NCBI GenBank assembly: GCA_036971715.1
Contig: JAVHJL010000002.1
Coordinates: 2,884,501-2,948,500, forward strand
Source: Arthrobotrys musiformis
Taxonomy: Eukaryota > Ascomycota > Orbiliomycetes > Orbiliales > Orbiliaceae
Reading direction: 5' to 3'
DNA: 64,000 nucleotides
Within the stretch, counting starts at the first letter, position 1. Every line of letters starts with the position of its first letter. Shown here in pieces: positions 46,229-57,550 of the stretch. The notes beneath the pieces were generated by a model. It was not told the origin of the DNA, did not search any database, and saw only the letters and a program-made list of their open reading frames with translations. The position numbers were made by a program, and so were the translations under genes.

Positions 46229-47486
46229 TTACAAACAATTTCCAGTAATAACACTAGCAGCGCTAGTATTAATCTTACTCTTCAAAGAATTCGAACCGCA
46301 TTGCAATCCCTTGATGAACGATCTAGCCATATAATCGGCTCCGGTGGGGCTAGTATGCGTATGATCATTAGGATAAACAGCATTAGTAGCAGCAGCACCA
46401 AGTCTGTTGTAAAGATCCATGGAGTATAGCCAATGGTTGACGTATGTGGTACCGGTCCTGGACGCAGAAGTTTCGGTGTAAGGAACGAATCGAACGGGGT
46501 TGCTGGTGCTGGGGAATGTGGTGACGCCCTCCCATGGGTTATTTGGTGTTTGGGATGAGAGGATGACGATGGCGCCCTTGGCCTTTAGGGCGTTTGCTGC
46601 GTTTTCGAGGTAGGCGGAGAAAGTGAGGACGGTTTCGGCGACGCCGCTGTCGAGATATTAGTTACTACCCACTTTACAACTTCATATATATTACGGTGGG
46701 GAGGAGGCATACTTGTAAGTAGTCTGACAGGTCTCCGTGCTCGTTCCGGGGCAATCGGTTCTTCCGTTATCGGTAGTGCTCAAGCTACCGCCGTCGTTGT
46801 GACCGAACTCGATAACTACGTAGTCACCGGCTTTGACGAGGCCGATGACGGTATTGAAGCGGCCTTCGCGGGTGTAGCTTCTTGCGCTGCGTCCGCCGAT
46901 GGCTTGGTTGTTTACTGTTATTCCGGTAAGGTATTTGGCGACTTGGTTGCCCCAACCTGTATCAATGCCCCTGTATTAGATCTTATGCATTCTTTCGCGA
47001 ATATAAAGATATTTTATGTTTGAATAAGGCGTACCATCAGTGGCGCCGTCGTTGGCTCCGCTCTTAGCCATTGTGGAGTCACCGCAGAGATACAATGTAG
47101 GCGTTGCATTCGCTGCAGTGGTCGTAGTGGTTGTAGTTCTAGTAGTGGTAGTGGTAGTTCTTGTCGTCGTGGCTGCCGTGGTCGCAGTTCCTGGAAGGCA
47201 TTGGGAGTACCAGTCTATTCAAATGGGGTCAGATATAGAGTACTATCACATATCATGAGACGGAGACCCTACCATTGGAATAAGTACAAGTGTACCCGCT
47301 GACACACGTCGTCGGACCTTTGAGCAATCGAGATCGTTAGTTTCCATATTCCTAAAGGAATGTATACTTCCATTGAAGGCTTTCTATACCAGTCCATCCG
47401 GAACCACCGCATTGTCCCCAAGCCGTCTGTTGAGCAGCGGCTGCGCCAACAAGGACAGCTCCCGAGATAAATTTCTTAGTATACAT
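46229..47486 (-). CDS. Rhamnogalacturonan acetylesterase (SGNH hydrolase) with N-terminal CBM1
   Basis: Model: complement(join(46229..46646, 46713..46956, 47035..47214, 47273..47317, 47390..47486)), 327 residues, frame kept through four introns. Signal peptide 1-19, then a fungal cellulose-binding module CBM1 (TAWGQCGGSGWTG, CVSGYTC, DWYSQCL), a Thr/Arg-rich linker, and the catalytic domain. SGNH marks: LCGDS93TM (nucleophile), QAIGGRSARSY (Gly), EFGHND (Asn) and YPND283-H-T-H286 (Asp and His, DxxH). It should remove acetyl groups from rhamnogalacturonan in pectin outside the cell. The CBM1 would hold it on cellulose-bearing plant wall. Introns 1 and 2 split the CBM1 at nearly regular positions. 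Confidence 0.94.
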
Positions 47487-50400
47487 AACTGAACAAAAGA
47501 ACTTCCAACCGGACCTTCAAGTTAAAGATCAAAGAATATAATACAAAGTCGATATCCGAATGTCTTACTCCGATCAAAACAGCGGAAACGAGCGAGCTAT
47601 TATACTTTTTTCCTCGCTCTCCATCAATCTGGACTTCGAACCATGGTTCCCTTCGAACACTAATTAAGCCAGGGACATCCCCCGCCCTTCGTAAAAAAGA
47701 CATTGAAGTTTTGCCGGCCTATGTCATATAGCCATACGTACACGTAGTATAGTATAGACGGAGTTTCAGGGACGAAAAGAAATTCAAAAATATATAAAGC
47801 TATATTTCGCTACCCCCTTGAACCCAGCATGCCTCACTCAACTCGACTCGCGCTGGCCCTCCTCGGGAGCATACATCCGATGCCAATACTCACTAAAAGA
47901 GGTAATTCGCCAAATTCGGCTTGCGGAGGGCGGGGTTTTATCCAAAAGCCATCTTTAAGCTTTTGCCGATACACTGCTATAGCGCTATATGAAGTTCTTG
48001 GAAGGGGGTATATTCGAGCATGGACCATGTTCTGGGGTTACAGGCTTGTTGCATGTTGGAAAAGAAGTTTGGTTCGGCTTTTTGGCCGCTAAACGGGTCG
48101 TTTCGCTTGAGCTGTGTCTGCGGGTTTTTGGTTCGCGTGCCCGGACCGGTTTTTCCATTTGATACGGGGGAAAGGGCCATATTGGGTGCTTAGTTGCTTG
48201 GTATTTATGAATTCCAAGAGGATGGAGAGGCAGGGTTTGTGATGGGGGAGATAAAATAAATCCTCCAATGGAAGGCTGTCCTTTCGTCCGATCTTTTTTG
48301 TTCAGGTTTTCTAGATGAATGGATTTTTGTGTAGACGGTGGGCTTGAATTTGAAGATCTCTTGGTTGGCAATCTAAAATTTGCGGCACTGGATAGTTTCA
48401 CGATTGTGTTCCGAGGTCATATATTCTTCGACAAGAATTCTTGTTCCAACATTTTAATTGCAGGCACCGCCCTTTCGAGCTCCCAAGCCGAGGTAGAATT
48501 TCAATTGATCAATAGCTCGACAGTCTGGCGGTAGGGGTTCAAGGCATTCGAGACAAGTTCAAGGGCCAAAATTTAAAATTTATTGATTAAGGTCATCTCC
48601 AATCTGTAATTTAGTCCGTGGCCAGCCACAATTCTATTTTACACCGATACCAATCAACATTCGGTTCAATTTTGCAAATATGTGCTGGATCCCATGGAAT
48701 GGATATTGTGTTGACGACTCGAATATTCACCACCGTCTGATTCTGATTCTGAATAAGCGCCCATCAGTTCTCAATAGCTCGGCCGCTCTACCTGCTAAAC
48801 CTTTTTTTTTTTTTTTTTTTTTTTTTTCCCTACAAGACAAACTCGACACTACTAAGTGTTTTTGGGGGAGCGCGGAATGTCTAGGTCGGCAATGGTTACT
48901 GATCGACCGTAATCGATTAATCAAGCTTTTGAAATGTCTCGCTATAGCGTATACGTAGACACCGTGGGCCCGGGCCTGAGGAGGCTGGTGTCTGGGTTCG
49001 AGACATCCTCTAGGGCGTTGTAGGCCTTGATCTTTTGACGTCAATAGACTAACTAGCGTTGGGAACTGGCGATTCCGCCTGCGCTGCCCTCGAATTTCGA
49101 GCCCACATTGATATGTAAAGCTTGGTAAGTGCTGTGTGATGATTATCTATCCGCACGGAAGTAGAACGCTGTGGCGATGACATTCTGGAACATCAGCTGG
49201 AGACCGTAATGCTGCCCTGGCCAAAATTCCAGCTGTTGTCTCCCAGCCCAAAACCTATGTTTGGTGCTCATCCAGAATAGAATGCAGCTCCGATCAAGCT
49301 TGCAGGCATATTTAGCCTCAGTCGGGTTTTCCGTTAGACTATTTTAAGGGCGGGTAACTTTGGTGTTGACGTCTTCTCAATTCTGCCAGAGTGCTCGAGT
49401 CCAAGCACCGTCTATATATACACAACCGTCTAAAATATCGAGGTCGCGATGTAAATATATACTTTCTTTAGCTGCTAGACGTAATCTCAGCGCTTACACG
49501 TCTGTGGGCTGCAGGTCTTGTCAAGAATTCGGAAAAGTATTCCTGATGGCGCCATGGCTGCTGGTATACACATTCGCACTGCAACGTTTCATTCGGCTGT
49601 TTATGCTGTGATATCTTCTCGATGGGCCCCATACGCGAATGTATCTAGCCATTTCTGCAGTCTCATCGGGTTGCCCCTGCATTAGCTTCACACCGACGGC
49701 GCGGGAGTGGATTTTTTTTTTTTGGCAGATTCCGTAGTTAGCATTCAAAATCCTAACATCTTGAGCTAGTGTCGAGGTCGCACCTTGAATTCATGGACTT
49801 AACTGTGGATTTGTTTAAAGTGACGTAAGCACAATCAAAGGTGATGGCGCACGGTGGAGCTCAACAATTGTATTCTTATTTACAATCGATACTACTATGC
49901 ATGTCCAAGATCTTCAGATGGAATGCGTGGTGTAGTTAAGTTTGACGTTTAGAGTGTTCGGCGAATACGAGAAACAATGTAGCTGCACCGAGCTATCTGA
50001 CATACATGAATGTCTTTATCAATGTGTCTTGGTCGTCGCAATTACTATTGGATTTGGTCATTACAAAGTTATCGCTCTATTGAAGGCCCTGGCCGGAGCT
50101 TTGGTCAGCCAAACCGGGGCGAGGAGAACTTTCTACCCTTGGCTTAGGCGCCGGATTGTGCGCAAAGGTCGCGAGCTCGAGGGTAAAAATGGAGTTTCCC
50201 ACGAACGGATAGAACGGCGCTGACAAGCAGATTCTGATGTGACTCCTGACGCATCTATGCCTGTCCTTTCTTCAACGGCACGGAAAAGTTTGCTGTGTTA
50301 GGCACTGCATGTGCAAACTAGCAGCCTCGAAGCCTTGAGCACACTTGAGATGCACAATTGCAGGTCGGCCCACGCTTCCCCCTTTAGTCAAAGATTTGAG

Positions 50401-51163
50401 AGCCGCATCCGGATCGCTTTTGATCCCCGTTGGAGCCTCTGACTGACTAGATCTAAAATGAAGATCACCCTTCGTAACTTCAACAAAAGCAGGAGATTTA
50501 AAGGAAATTTTACGGCTCTGCTGAAATAAAGAAGGGCCTCGAATGAGCAATCGAAACAGTCCAGAAGCTGATCTGAAGGCTTGACCCCTCGTCTCCGATC
50601 GCGAGGGAGGGACTAATAAGGTGGGATTTCCCTTTCCCGTGGTGTGGCAAGAGCTGAGTCTAGTGCGGCCATTGGCTCGTCTGTTTGCATACTGGGCCAA
50701 CAGACCCACTACAATCTCACTCATCTTCCAATAAACGGCCCAGAATCGGTTGAGCTGGTGCCCAAGACGGCGCAACGCTTTTTTCTGCTCGTGAAAAGGT
50801 GTGGATGCAAGGCTAGTTTGTGCTAACGGCAAACCCGGTTCCTTCGGCCAGGCAGAATTACTCCCTTTAGGAGGCTGAAGATATATTCTTATATAAGATC
50901 ACGACGCTGGCTGTCCCTCTACCCTTTTGTAAGATCGTTCAGCGTGCTGCCGACAAAGTAGGGGATTTCTCCGATTACACTCCTTTCAAATTTCATATTT
51001 TTTCTTCTTGTTATTTCGCCTTGTAGCGACCACATTCCTTTTTTTTATATTACGTGATATATCGATATAAGTCTAGGTTTGATATCTAGCATCTACCACT
51101 GAATTTAAATACATATATATCTTGAGCAAGATTTAAATTTTGAAATCGTCAATCAGTCACAAA
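47487..51163. other. Long intergenic spacer, no supported gene
   Basis: About 3.7 kb. It contains a 26-base T run (listed separately) and several open frames without support, the longest at 50272-50832 (-, 186 codons, non-ATG start, no domain). The last 300 bases, AT-rich with a CT/T-rich leader, should be the promoter and 5' UTR of the lysozyme-like gene. Confidence 0.45.
48802..48827. repeat. Homopolymer run of 26 T
   Basis: Uninterrupted T26 on the + strand (A26 on -), by far the longest homopolymer in the window. It may be a slippage-prone microsatellite or a relic poly(A) of a retroposed copy. I see no target-site duplication. Confidence 0.9.
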
Positions 51164-52138
51164 ATGTCTTCCTCTACCGTAAGTTGGATTAGCGTTGAGT
51201 CTGTAAGTGATTTGGTCAAAATTTTAATGAAGGAGCTTGTAGATTTCCATCTTCCGATTTCTGGTCATCAGCTTGATGCTGTTGTGCACCTGCAATGCTC
51301 TCCCTCTCCATAAATATACTCATCTTGCCAGGAGACTATCCCATCTCCACCTTCACAAAAAAGCCGAGGAGATCAAGCCCCGACAGACGGTCGTTGCCTA
51401 CGGCATGGGCATCAAAGTTGCTAAGGCCTACTCCTACTGGAACAACGTTAACACAAATGACGGCGTCTCTTATGGTTCCGACTCATACACCTACTACTCC
51501 GGCGGACCGGAAAACTTCCCAAGCTCGAAGAACTGGATGTCTTTCGAAGCAATGTTCCAAGCCAACATCCCGCTTATGAAGCAAAGTTGCGGTTGGAACA
51601 ACTGGGGACCTGACAATACCGACCGTCAGATCGGATACATAAAGACATACATTAAACAGGTTGCACGCGCGTCGCGGGTTGACCAGCGGGCTATTCTCGC
51701 TGTTATTATGCAGGAGGTATGTCACTATCACACTATTTTCCCCGAGGAATGCCCGACGAAATGTGGAAAATTATACTAACTGTCACCATTTAGTCAGCTG
51801 GCTGTCTCCGAGCCCCTACCACAAGCAACGGCGTCACCAATCCCGGCTTGATGCAATCCCATAATGGCGTTGCCTTCGATCCCCTCCGCCCGGTCACAAC
51901 AATCAAGCAAATGATCGTTGACGGAACCATGGGTACAGCCTATGGCGACGGTCTCGTTCAACTCATCAACCAATACGGAAACTACTACAAGGCCTTCCGA
52001 GCATACAACTCCGGGAGCATAGCTCCAGATGGCGATCTCAGCAATGGAAACGGTGCCACCCCTTGCTATGTCAGTGACATCGCAAATCGTTTGACGGGCT
52101 GGACACTCGCTACCAACGCTTGCCGCGGAGGACATTAA
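51164..52138 (+). CDS. Secreted lysozyme-like (SLT/transglycosylase-type) protein
   Basis: Model: join(51164..51178, 51243..51716, 51794..52138), 277 residues. A tiny first exon (MSSST) joins by a GTAAGT donor and TTGTAG acceptor to a hydrophobic stretch (ISIFRFLVISLMLLCTCNA), forming a signal peptide. This splice is supported because the frame upstream of the acceptor hits the TAG itself. The core has RAILAVIMQE then SAGCLRAPTT, resembling the catalytic-Glu helix of lysozyme-like and soluble lytic transglycosylase folds (E163 is the candidate acid), followed by GLMQSHNG. In bacteria such enzymes cut peptidoglycan. In a fungus a role against bacterial walls, or on another glycan, is possible. 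Family call is by motif only. Confidence 0.75.
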
Positions 52139-54179
52139 ACGTGCTCGAAGTCTTATTTCGGTTTTCTTTGTTATTATTATATTTTTTTCCCCGTTCTTTT
52201 TGCTTCAGAGCTAGGTCTCATACTTTCTCTCAAGACGAGCGGCCCAGTGCCATTTTATTCCATGTATATATTTACCACTTTTACTTTCAAGATACCCCGC
52301 CGGCCTGGCTAGACAAAATTATTCTTACCATTCTATATTGATTCTTACATACACACAGACGTGGCTCGTCTAGATCTTCGAGTCCTGAAGATCCCAAGTT
52401 AAAATTTTCCCATCTAGTACAAATTGATTCCAAAATGCAGTAACGAGAGTTTTTCTCTCAAAAATCGCATGGCGACGCACTTTCCCGGTTATCCGGCTCC
52501 TTTCTACATACCTCTCCTAAAAACGTTTTAGGGGCTATTTCGTGTTGTATTCACGAAATACCACGCAACCCATCCAAAACAGCGAAGATCAACTAAAAAC
52601 GTTACACGAACTTTCGTCCAGTTTAGGTAAATAAACTGCGATCCCCTAAAGACAGCATTGATATGATTATCATGCTGGAGGAGAAATGTTTTTTTATCTC
52701 GTAAAACTGATAGTGTGATAGTGGGGAGACACAGAGCTTTTCAACACGGAAATTCGTAGACATCGTGAGGTATCTTAGCGTTGGCGGATGGTGCCTTTTT
52801 TGCTTACTCCCTGAATTTCTGAAACGCAGCTTGCGTGTGCTTGGCGTTGATTCACTCTCTTCGGGCAGATGCAGGTACCGTTTTGAAAATCATATTTTTC
52901 TGAAGCGTTCGACCGTTACGTCAGGGGACAAAATTAGCGGCATTGGGTGAATTTTAGCAAGTCCAGGCTAGTTCAAGAAGCGTTCTACAGATTTAGTTGA
53001 TCCTTTTGAATTCTTTTCCCGGTTTAAGGGCAGTTTGCCATCGGCGGGTATATATACATAAACTGAGAACTTATCTATTAATATTATATTCACACCCTGC
53101 GCACCACTAGTGTAGCGTACGTAGCCAGGATTACAGGTAACAATAGAGAATTTTTTTCAGCTTACCGTCTCCGCAATCGAACCATGAACTCTCCGCAGCT
53201 TTCAAATAGCCATCAGCCCGGGGTTGTTGATTCTGCATCCTAGTAATTTGCGGGTTGGTACCAGTTAGCGGGAGCGTGGAGAAAGCTTATCCTCCAGAAA
53301 ACGAGTCCCTGCACCAACTCGTTCCAATGCTGCAGGTACAAACCGTCCTGTGGAGGCTTAAAATTTTCGGAACGTCTAACCGCTGGAGTTTGTGGCCGTG
53401 AGAGAATTCCAAAACCACCGTAACTAATTTGGAGATGCGATATATATCGATATATCACGAGAACTCCTCCAAGCCCCGCTGTGTGTTGCGCATAAAGACG
53501 AATAATTTCCTGCTGTGGTTGAAAAAGCATAGTCCAGGCGAACGATCATATTCCTGTCATGCTGGAAACCCTTGCAGCTGAAACTGGTGGTCGCGGCCAC
53601 ATTCGTCTAGGCGATTTCGGGCAGGTTCGGTTGCTCGAAGCCAGACCAAAAATAGCCAAGCCAGTTTCCGAGACTACTATTATTTCCTAGCCTGCGACCT
53701 AAACCGCAGCACGGCGAAGACCCTGTGTAGTATCACGAAGCAAAGGGCGTACAATCTGTTGCAGCCCAACGTTAGGAGAATAGACATCGCTGTTCCGCCG
53801 CTGGCTGGATATGCGGATTCCCATATCTGTCATCCTGCAGGAAACCCAATACGCAGATTTCAAACTCTAATGAACGGAAATCGGGTGTGGGGAGTCGAGA
53901 AATTCCCATGGCGTCTGAATCATGATAGAACAATGCTGTCTGGGCATGTCTTTGGCGAACGAAGCCCTCATTTCTTCTAGTTCGAGTGCCACCAATTGAT
54001 AGGCAACCGCCGCATGAAATCTGCCTTGGCACAAAGACTTTCCTGCTGCTTAAAACCATTGCTATTCCCACCTGTATTGCGAAGCATTTGGTGGTTCTGT
54101 TCCGAATTTGCGATGGAAGATCTATAATCAAGCATTTTCAACTCTTCGATAAAGGCGAGTTTATACGACAACGACAAAA
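52139..54179. other. Intergenic spacer, no supported gene
   Basis: About 2 kb, AT-rich with T-rich tracts just after the lysozyme-like gene. Frames at 53240-53530 and 53772-54309 (-) show no features. Nothing else seen. Confidence 0.5.
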
Positions 54180-55681
54180 ATGATAGCATCAACTTCGACA
54201 ATAGTTCTCGCCCCGACGGCGGTCGTGCAGGCATGGCCCCCGGCGAATACAATAAACCCGGAAACTCAGGGATGGAAACTACTAGCATGGGAAATACCAC
54301 TTCTGTCATTTACGGTATTTATTGTTGGTCTACGGATATACGCCAAGAGGATGTATACCAAGCATGGGCTTGGAAGGGAGGATTGGTTGATTCTGGTGTC
54401 GACGGTAGGAACCCCAAAGCCTTTTTCTCGATATATTTAATTCGAGAATATATTGAGGGTGGGTTACATAAGCTAACAGTTGTTCAAAGTTCCTGACGGC
54501 CGTCTTGATTGCGTTACAATGCCTATCAACGAGATATGGATGGGTATGGACCAAATTTTTATTTACTATATCCCGTTGCTTCGTACTTTCCAGACTAATA
54601 TTGTTTCTAGGGTATACATCTCTGGGATTTCGCACCTTTCGCCGACAAATTTCTCGAGCCGGCCCGCAAGGTATATACACACCCGATAGAAATGCTAAAG
54701 CATAATAAAGTTTGAAGCTCGAAAACTAACGAAACATCAGCTCGCTTTCACAATGGAAATCGTATTTACGGTTAGCATTAATCTCACGAAACTCTCGATT
54801 TTGACCTTCTACCTACGGTTATTCCCCCTCGGTGTCGTCTCGGTCCACCTTCACCGTCTGATCTATGCCGGCATGGCCATCACTGTCCTCGCAATGCTGG
54901 CTACACTGTGCGCCGCGATCCTACAATGCCACCCAATCGAACATTTCTGGATTTACAATATGGAAGGCCACTGTTATCCGACATACCCGGCCCATCTTGC
55001 TACAGCAATAATAAACAGTGTTACCGACTTCTACTGTGTTATTGTGCCTCTGGGGGAGATATGCGGATTGACTAGAGTCGACAGGAGGGGCAAGTGGATA
55101 GTAGTCTCGTGCTTTGCTTTGGGAGCAATGTAGGTCCCTCGCACAAAAAAGCTACTAGTTATTAAAACTTGCTAACAATAACGTCTAGCGTTTGTTTCGC
55201 TGGGGTCATTAGGATCTATTTCACCAAAATCGTATTTCACGATCGCCCATATGACTGGACCTGTACGTATTATACCCCTTAAGTTTTTGGCCTTCATGGA
55301 AACTAATTAAAACTCGCGCATTTAATAGGGGACAGCATTGGGTTATATATTGCCAGCGCTTTGGAGTGCACACTTGGGATAGTGTGCGCATCTGTTCCTG
55401 CTCTCCGGCCACTATTCACTAGAACAACAATGAGAGCAGTTGGAGATTTGGAATCAGACTTGCACCAAAAACGACGATCCGCCGCTCGGAGGAAACGTCG
55501 TACGGGAACTGAAGCAGTACCAGCACCACTTGAGTTCGTGACGACAGCGTTCAAAGAGAGGGACGCCGATTCTGTGACCCCACTCACATCGGGCAGCGAA
55601 AACTGGAAAGATGTGAAACTCTCCGATTCTCCTCGTTATACAAATGGCCGGAGAGCTACGAAATGGCCTCACTGGATATGA
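54180..55681 (+). CDS. Fungal rhodopsin-like seven-helix membrane protein (PTH11-type without CFEM)
   Basis: Model: join(54180..54404, 54490..54543, 54611..54670, 54741..55129, 55189..55262, 55329..55681), 384 residues, frame kept across five introns. Helix pattern and motifs fit the fungal rhodopsin-like domain of integral membrane proteins: FTVFIVGLRIYAKR, HGLGREDWL after TM2, RYGWGIHLWDFAP, LTKLSILTFYLRLFP, CHPIEHFW and GHCYPTYPA, then VTDFYCVIVPL and IASALECTLGIVCASVPALR at the last helix. The C-terminal 90 residues are a basic and Ser-rich cytosolic tail. Proteins of this superfamily include the Pth11 receptor, but most have no known ligand. The N-terminus lacks a CFEM domain. The short 54- and 60-base exons are supported by motif continuity. 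Confidence 0.87.
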
Positions 55682-57550
55682 ATTTATGACCAACCAACGA
55701 ATTTTTTTTATGCGTCTTCTTTTGCCTGCTTTTGCCAGGTATTCTACCTTTTTGTGGGAGTGTCTGGGGACTGGAGGATGGGAAACTCTCCGGCATCAGC
55801 CCGTCTGGTCTGTTATGGTGGGGCTCGGATCTATTAACTTGTTATACAGTGGGCTCTGAGTTCCTCCCTTTCACATCTTCGCCTCACTCTCCTCCGGTTT
55901 TTTAGAAATTTGTTTTTGTTTCTATGATTGAGCTTGAACGACATTCTCAACTCCCTTGATACCCTTTAAAAAAAACATTGCTTTTCCATTCGATTCATGT
56001 TCCTCACGAAATTTTCAATGACATCGCATTCATGTATTATACTTGCACCTGGCGCTAGACGGAGTTTTTGGATTTCTTTGCAAAAAGTATACATCTTGCA
56101 CCTCACAGACGGCCAGCAAGCGCCTAGAAAAAGAATAATATAATCCTAATACTACAATAATAACATTCTCATTTCAACATTTCAACATTTCGTAAATTGA
56201 CTGGCTGATAGACCCTGAAGGTTTTCGGGTATATATCGTGGAACGTGGCTGCTGGCTTCTCGAAACAGGATATCCGACATTGACTGTGTTTGAATGTCTT
56301 GGGCCTGACGGAGAATTGTTTTGAAATCCAAGACAGCCAATTTCGAAAATTTAATTTTGGTTGCGCAGTGCGCGTGTATGATCCCGAAAGGTTTCCGGAA
56401 TTCCTATCGAGGCCCCCGGCCATGCATCTATGGCGTCCGTTTTTTTATCGTGCAGTAGCCTAATGGATACAATACGGTGTCGCCTTGCTGAATATCGAAT
56501 GCATGTTCGGCTTGCGATCCGAAATACTCCCCGATCTGAGGCTCATTGCAAGGGGGTAACCATGAATTTTGTGTTGGCGCAGAGCTCTAAGCTGAATCGG
56601 GACTGTAACGTACTCGGCAACACGCAAAATACCACAATACCACAATTCATTCAGGGACACTCGAGACTCTGCAGATTTGGACTAGTACCACTGAACGAAG
56701 CAGAGTGTGCGCTCTACACTGAGCACTCGACTCTGGCATAAAAAGTGGCTATCTGTGAGTGTTGTGTATAGGTAGTAATCACACAATATGTAGAATTTGG
56801 TAGCTTAGACGCTGTGTAGAGATCAACCGATCACCATGCTAGCTGACTGATCTGATGAGCGAATTCACTTCGTAATAGATAACCTAATAAGTTTACTGGT
56901 TTCATTGTACTTGCAGGAGATTCATATATATGTAAGCCTATCGAGATTGTCGATTATTGCGGGCTAGGGCTTTACTTTTTCATACACTTCAGGGCTCGAC
57001 TCCAATGCAATCTTTAAAAAAAACATTAATTTCGTGCATATCCGCAAATCGCAGGATTTCCGTCTGCAGATCGAAAGATACTGACGCACACAATAACGAG
57101 GACGTTGAGGCTATTGTCTGCAATGCCGCGTGATATGCGCGATCGCTGGGTATTCTCTCTTAGAAAATCGAGGGTTTTCCGAACCCTAGCACCGCAAGAC
57201 TGTGAAGAAGAACTAAAAACCACAGGAATTCGCTCGCGCTCGCGCTTATCCTCATGGCGGGATTGAAAGATCATCAATATCTTGCGCCTTCGCGATGAAA
57301 TTTTTTTTTAAAAGTCTGCGGTGGGCGTACTTTGTATATGAATTATTAATGATACCGCTCCCACATTCCCACTTTTTTTTTTTTTCTTGAAAACTTCACC
57401 TACTACCTTTCGCTAATTTAATTTCTTTAATTTCTTCATCATCACCATCATCATCATCATCGTCATCATCGTCATTTTCTTCTTCTTCGAACGACCAACA
57501 ACTTCTATTATTCTTAACCTCTTATCACTTACTATTAAGTTTCGACAACG
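55682..57550. other. Intergenic spacer and 5' leader of the transporter gene
   Basis: About 1.9 kb. Frames at 56169-56741 and 57026-57277 have no support. The last 170 bases are a T-rich tract (a T run near 57374-57385) followed by CT- and CAT-rich repeats, typical of a fungal promoter and 5' leader. Confidence 0.5.
57437..57475 (+). repeat. CAT/CGT trinucleotide repeat in the 5' leader
   Basis: Thirteen consecutive triplets, mostly CAT with single CAC and CGT variants, ending 75 bases before the transporter start codon. It lies in the likely 5' UTR and contains no ATG in the sense direction other than across unit joins that I could not find. Confidence 0.8.

Noticed and set aside
48918..49020. 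tRNA-like B-box (GGTTCGAGAC) on the + strand
   Set aside because: No A box, no acceptor stem and the T-loop is out of register; not a tRNA.
50272..50832. Minus-strand open frame of 186 codons upstream of the lysozyme-like gene
   Set aside because: Non-ATG start, no domain, no signal peptide and no splice context; a frame of this length is expected about once by chance in a window of this size.
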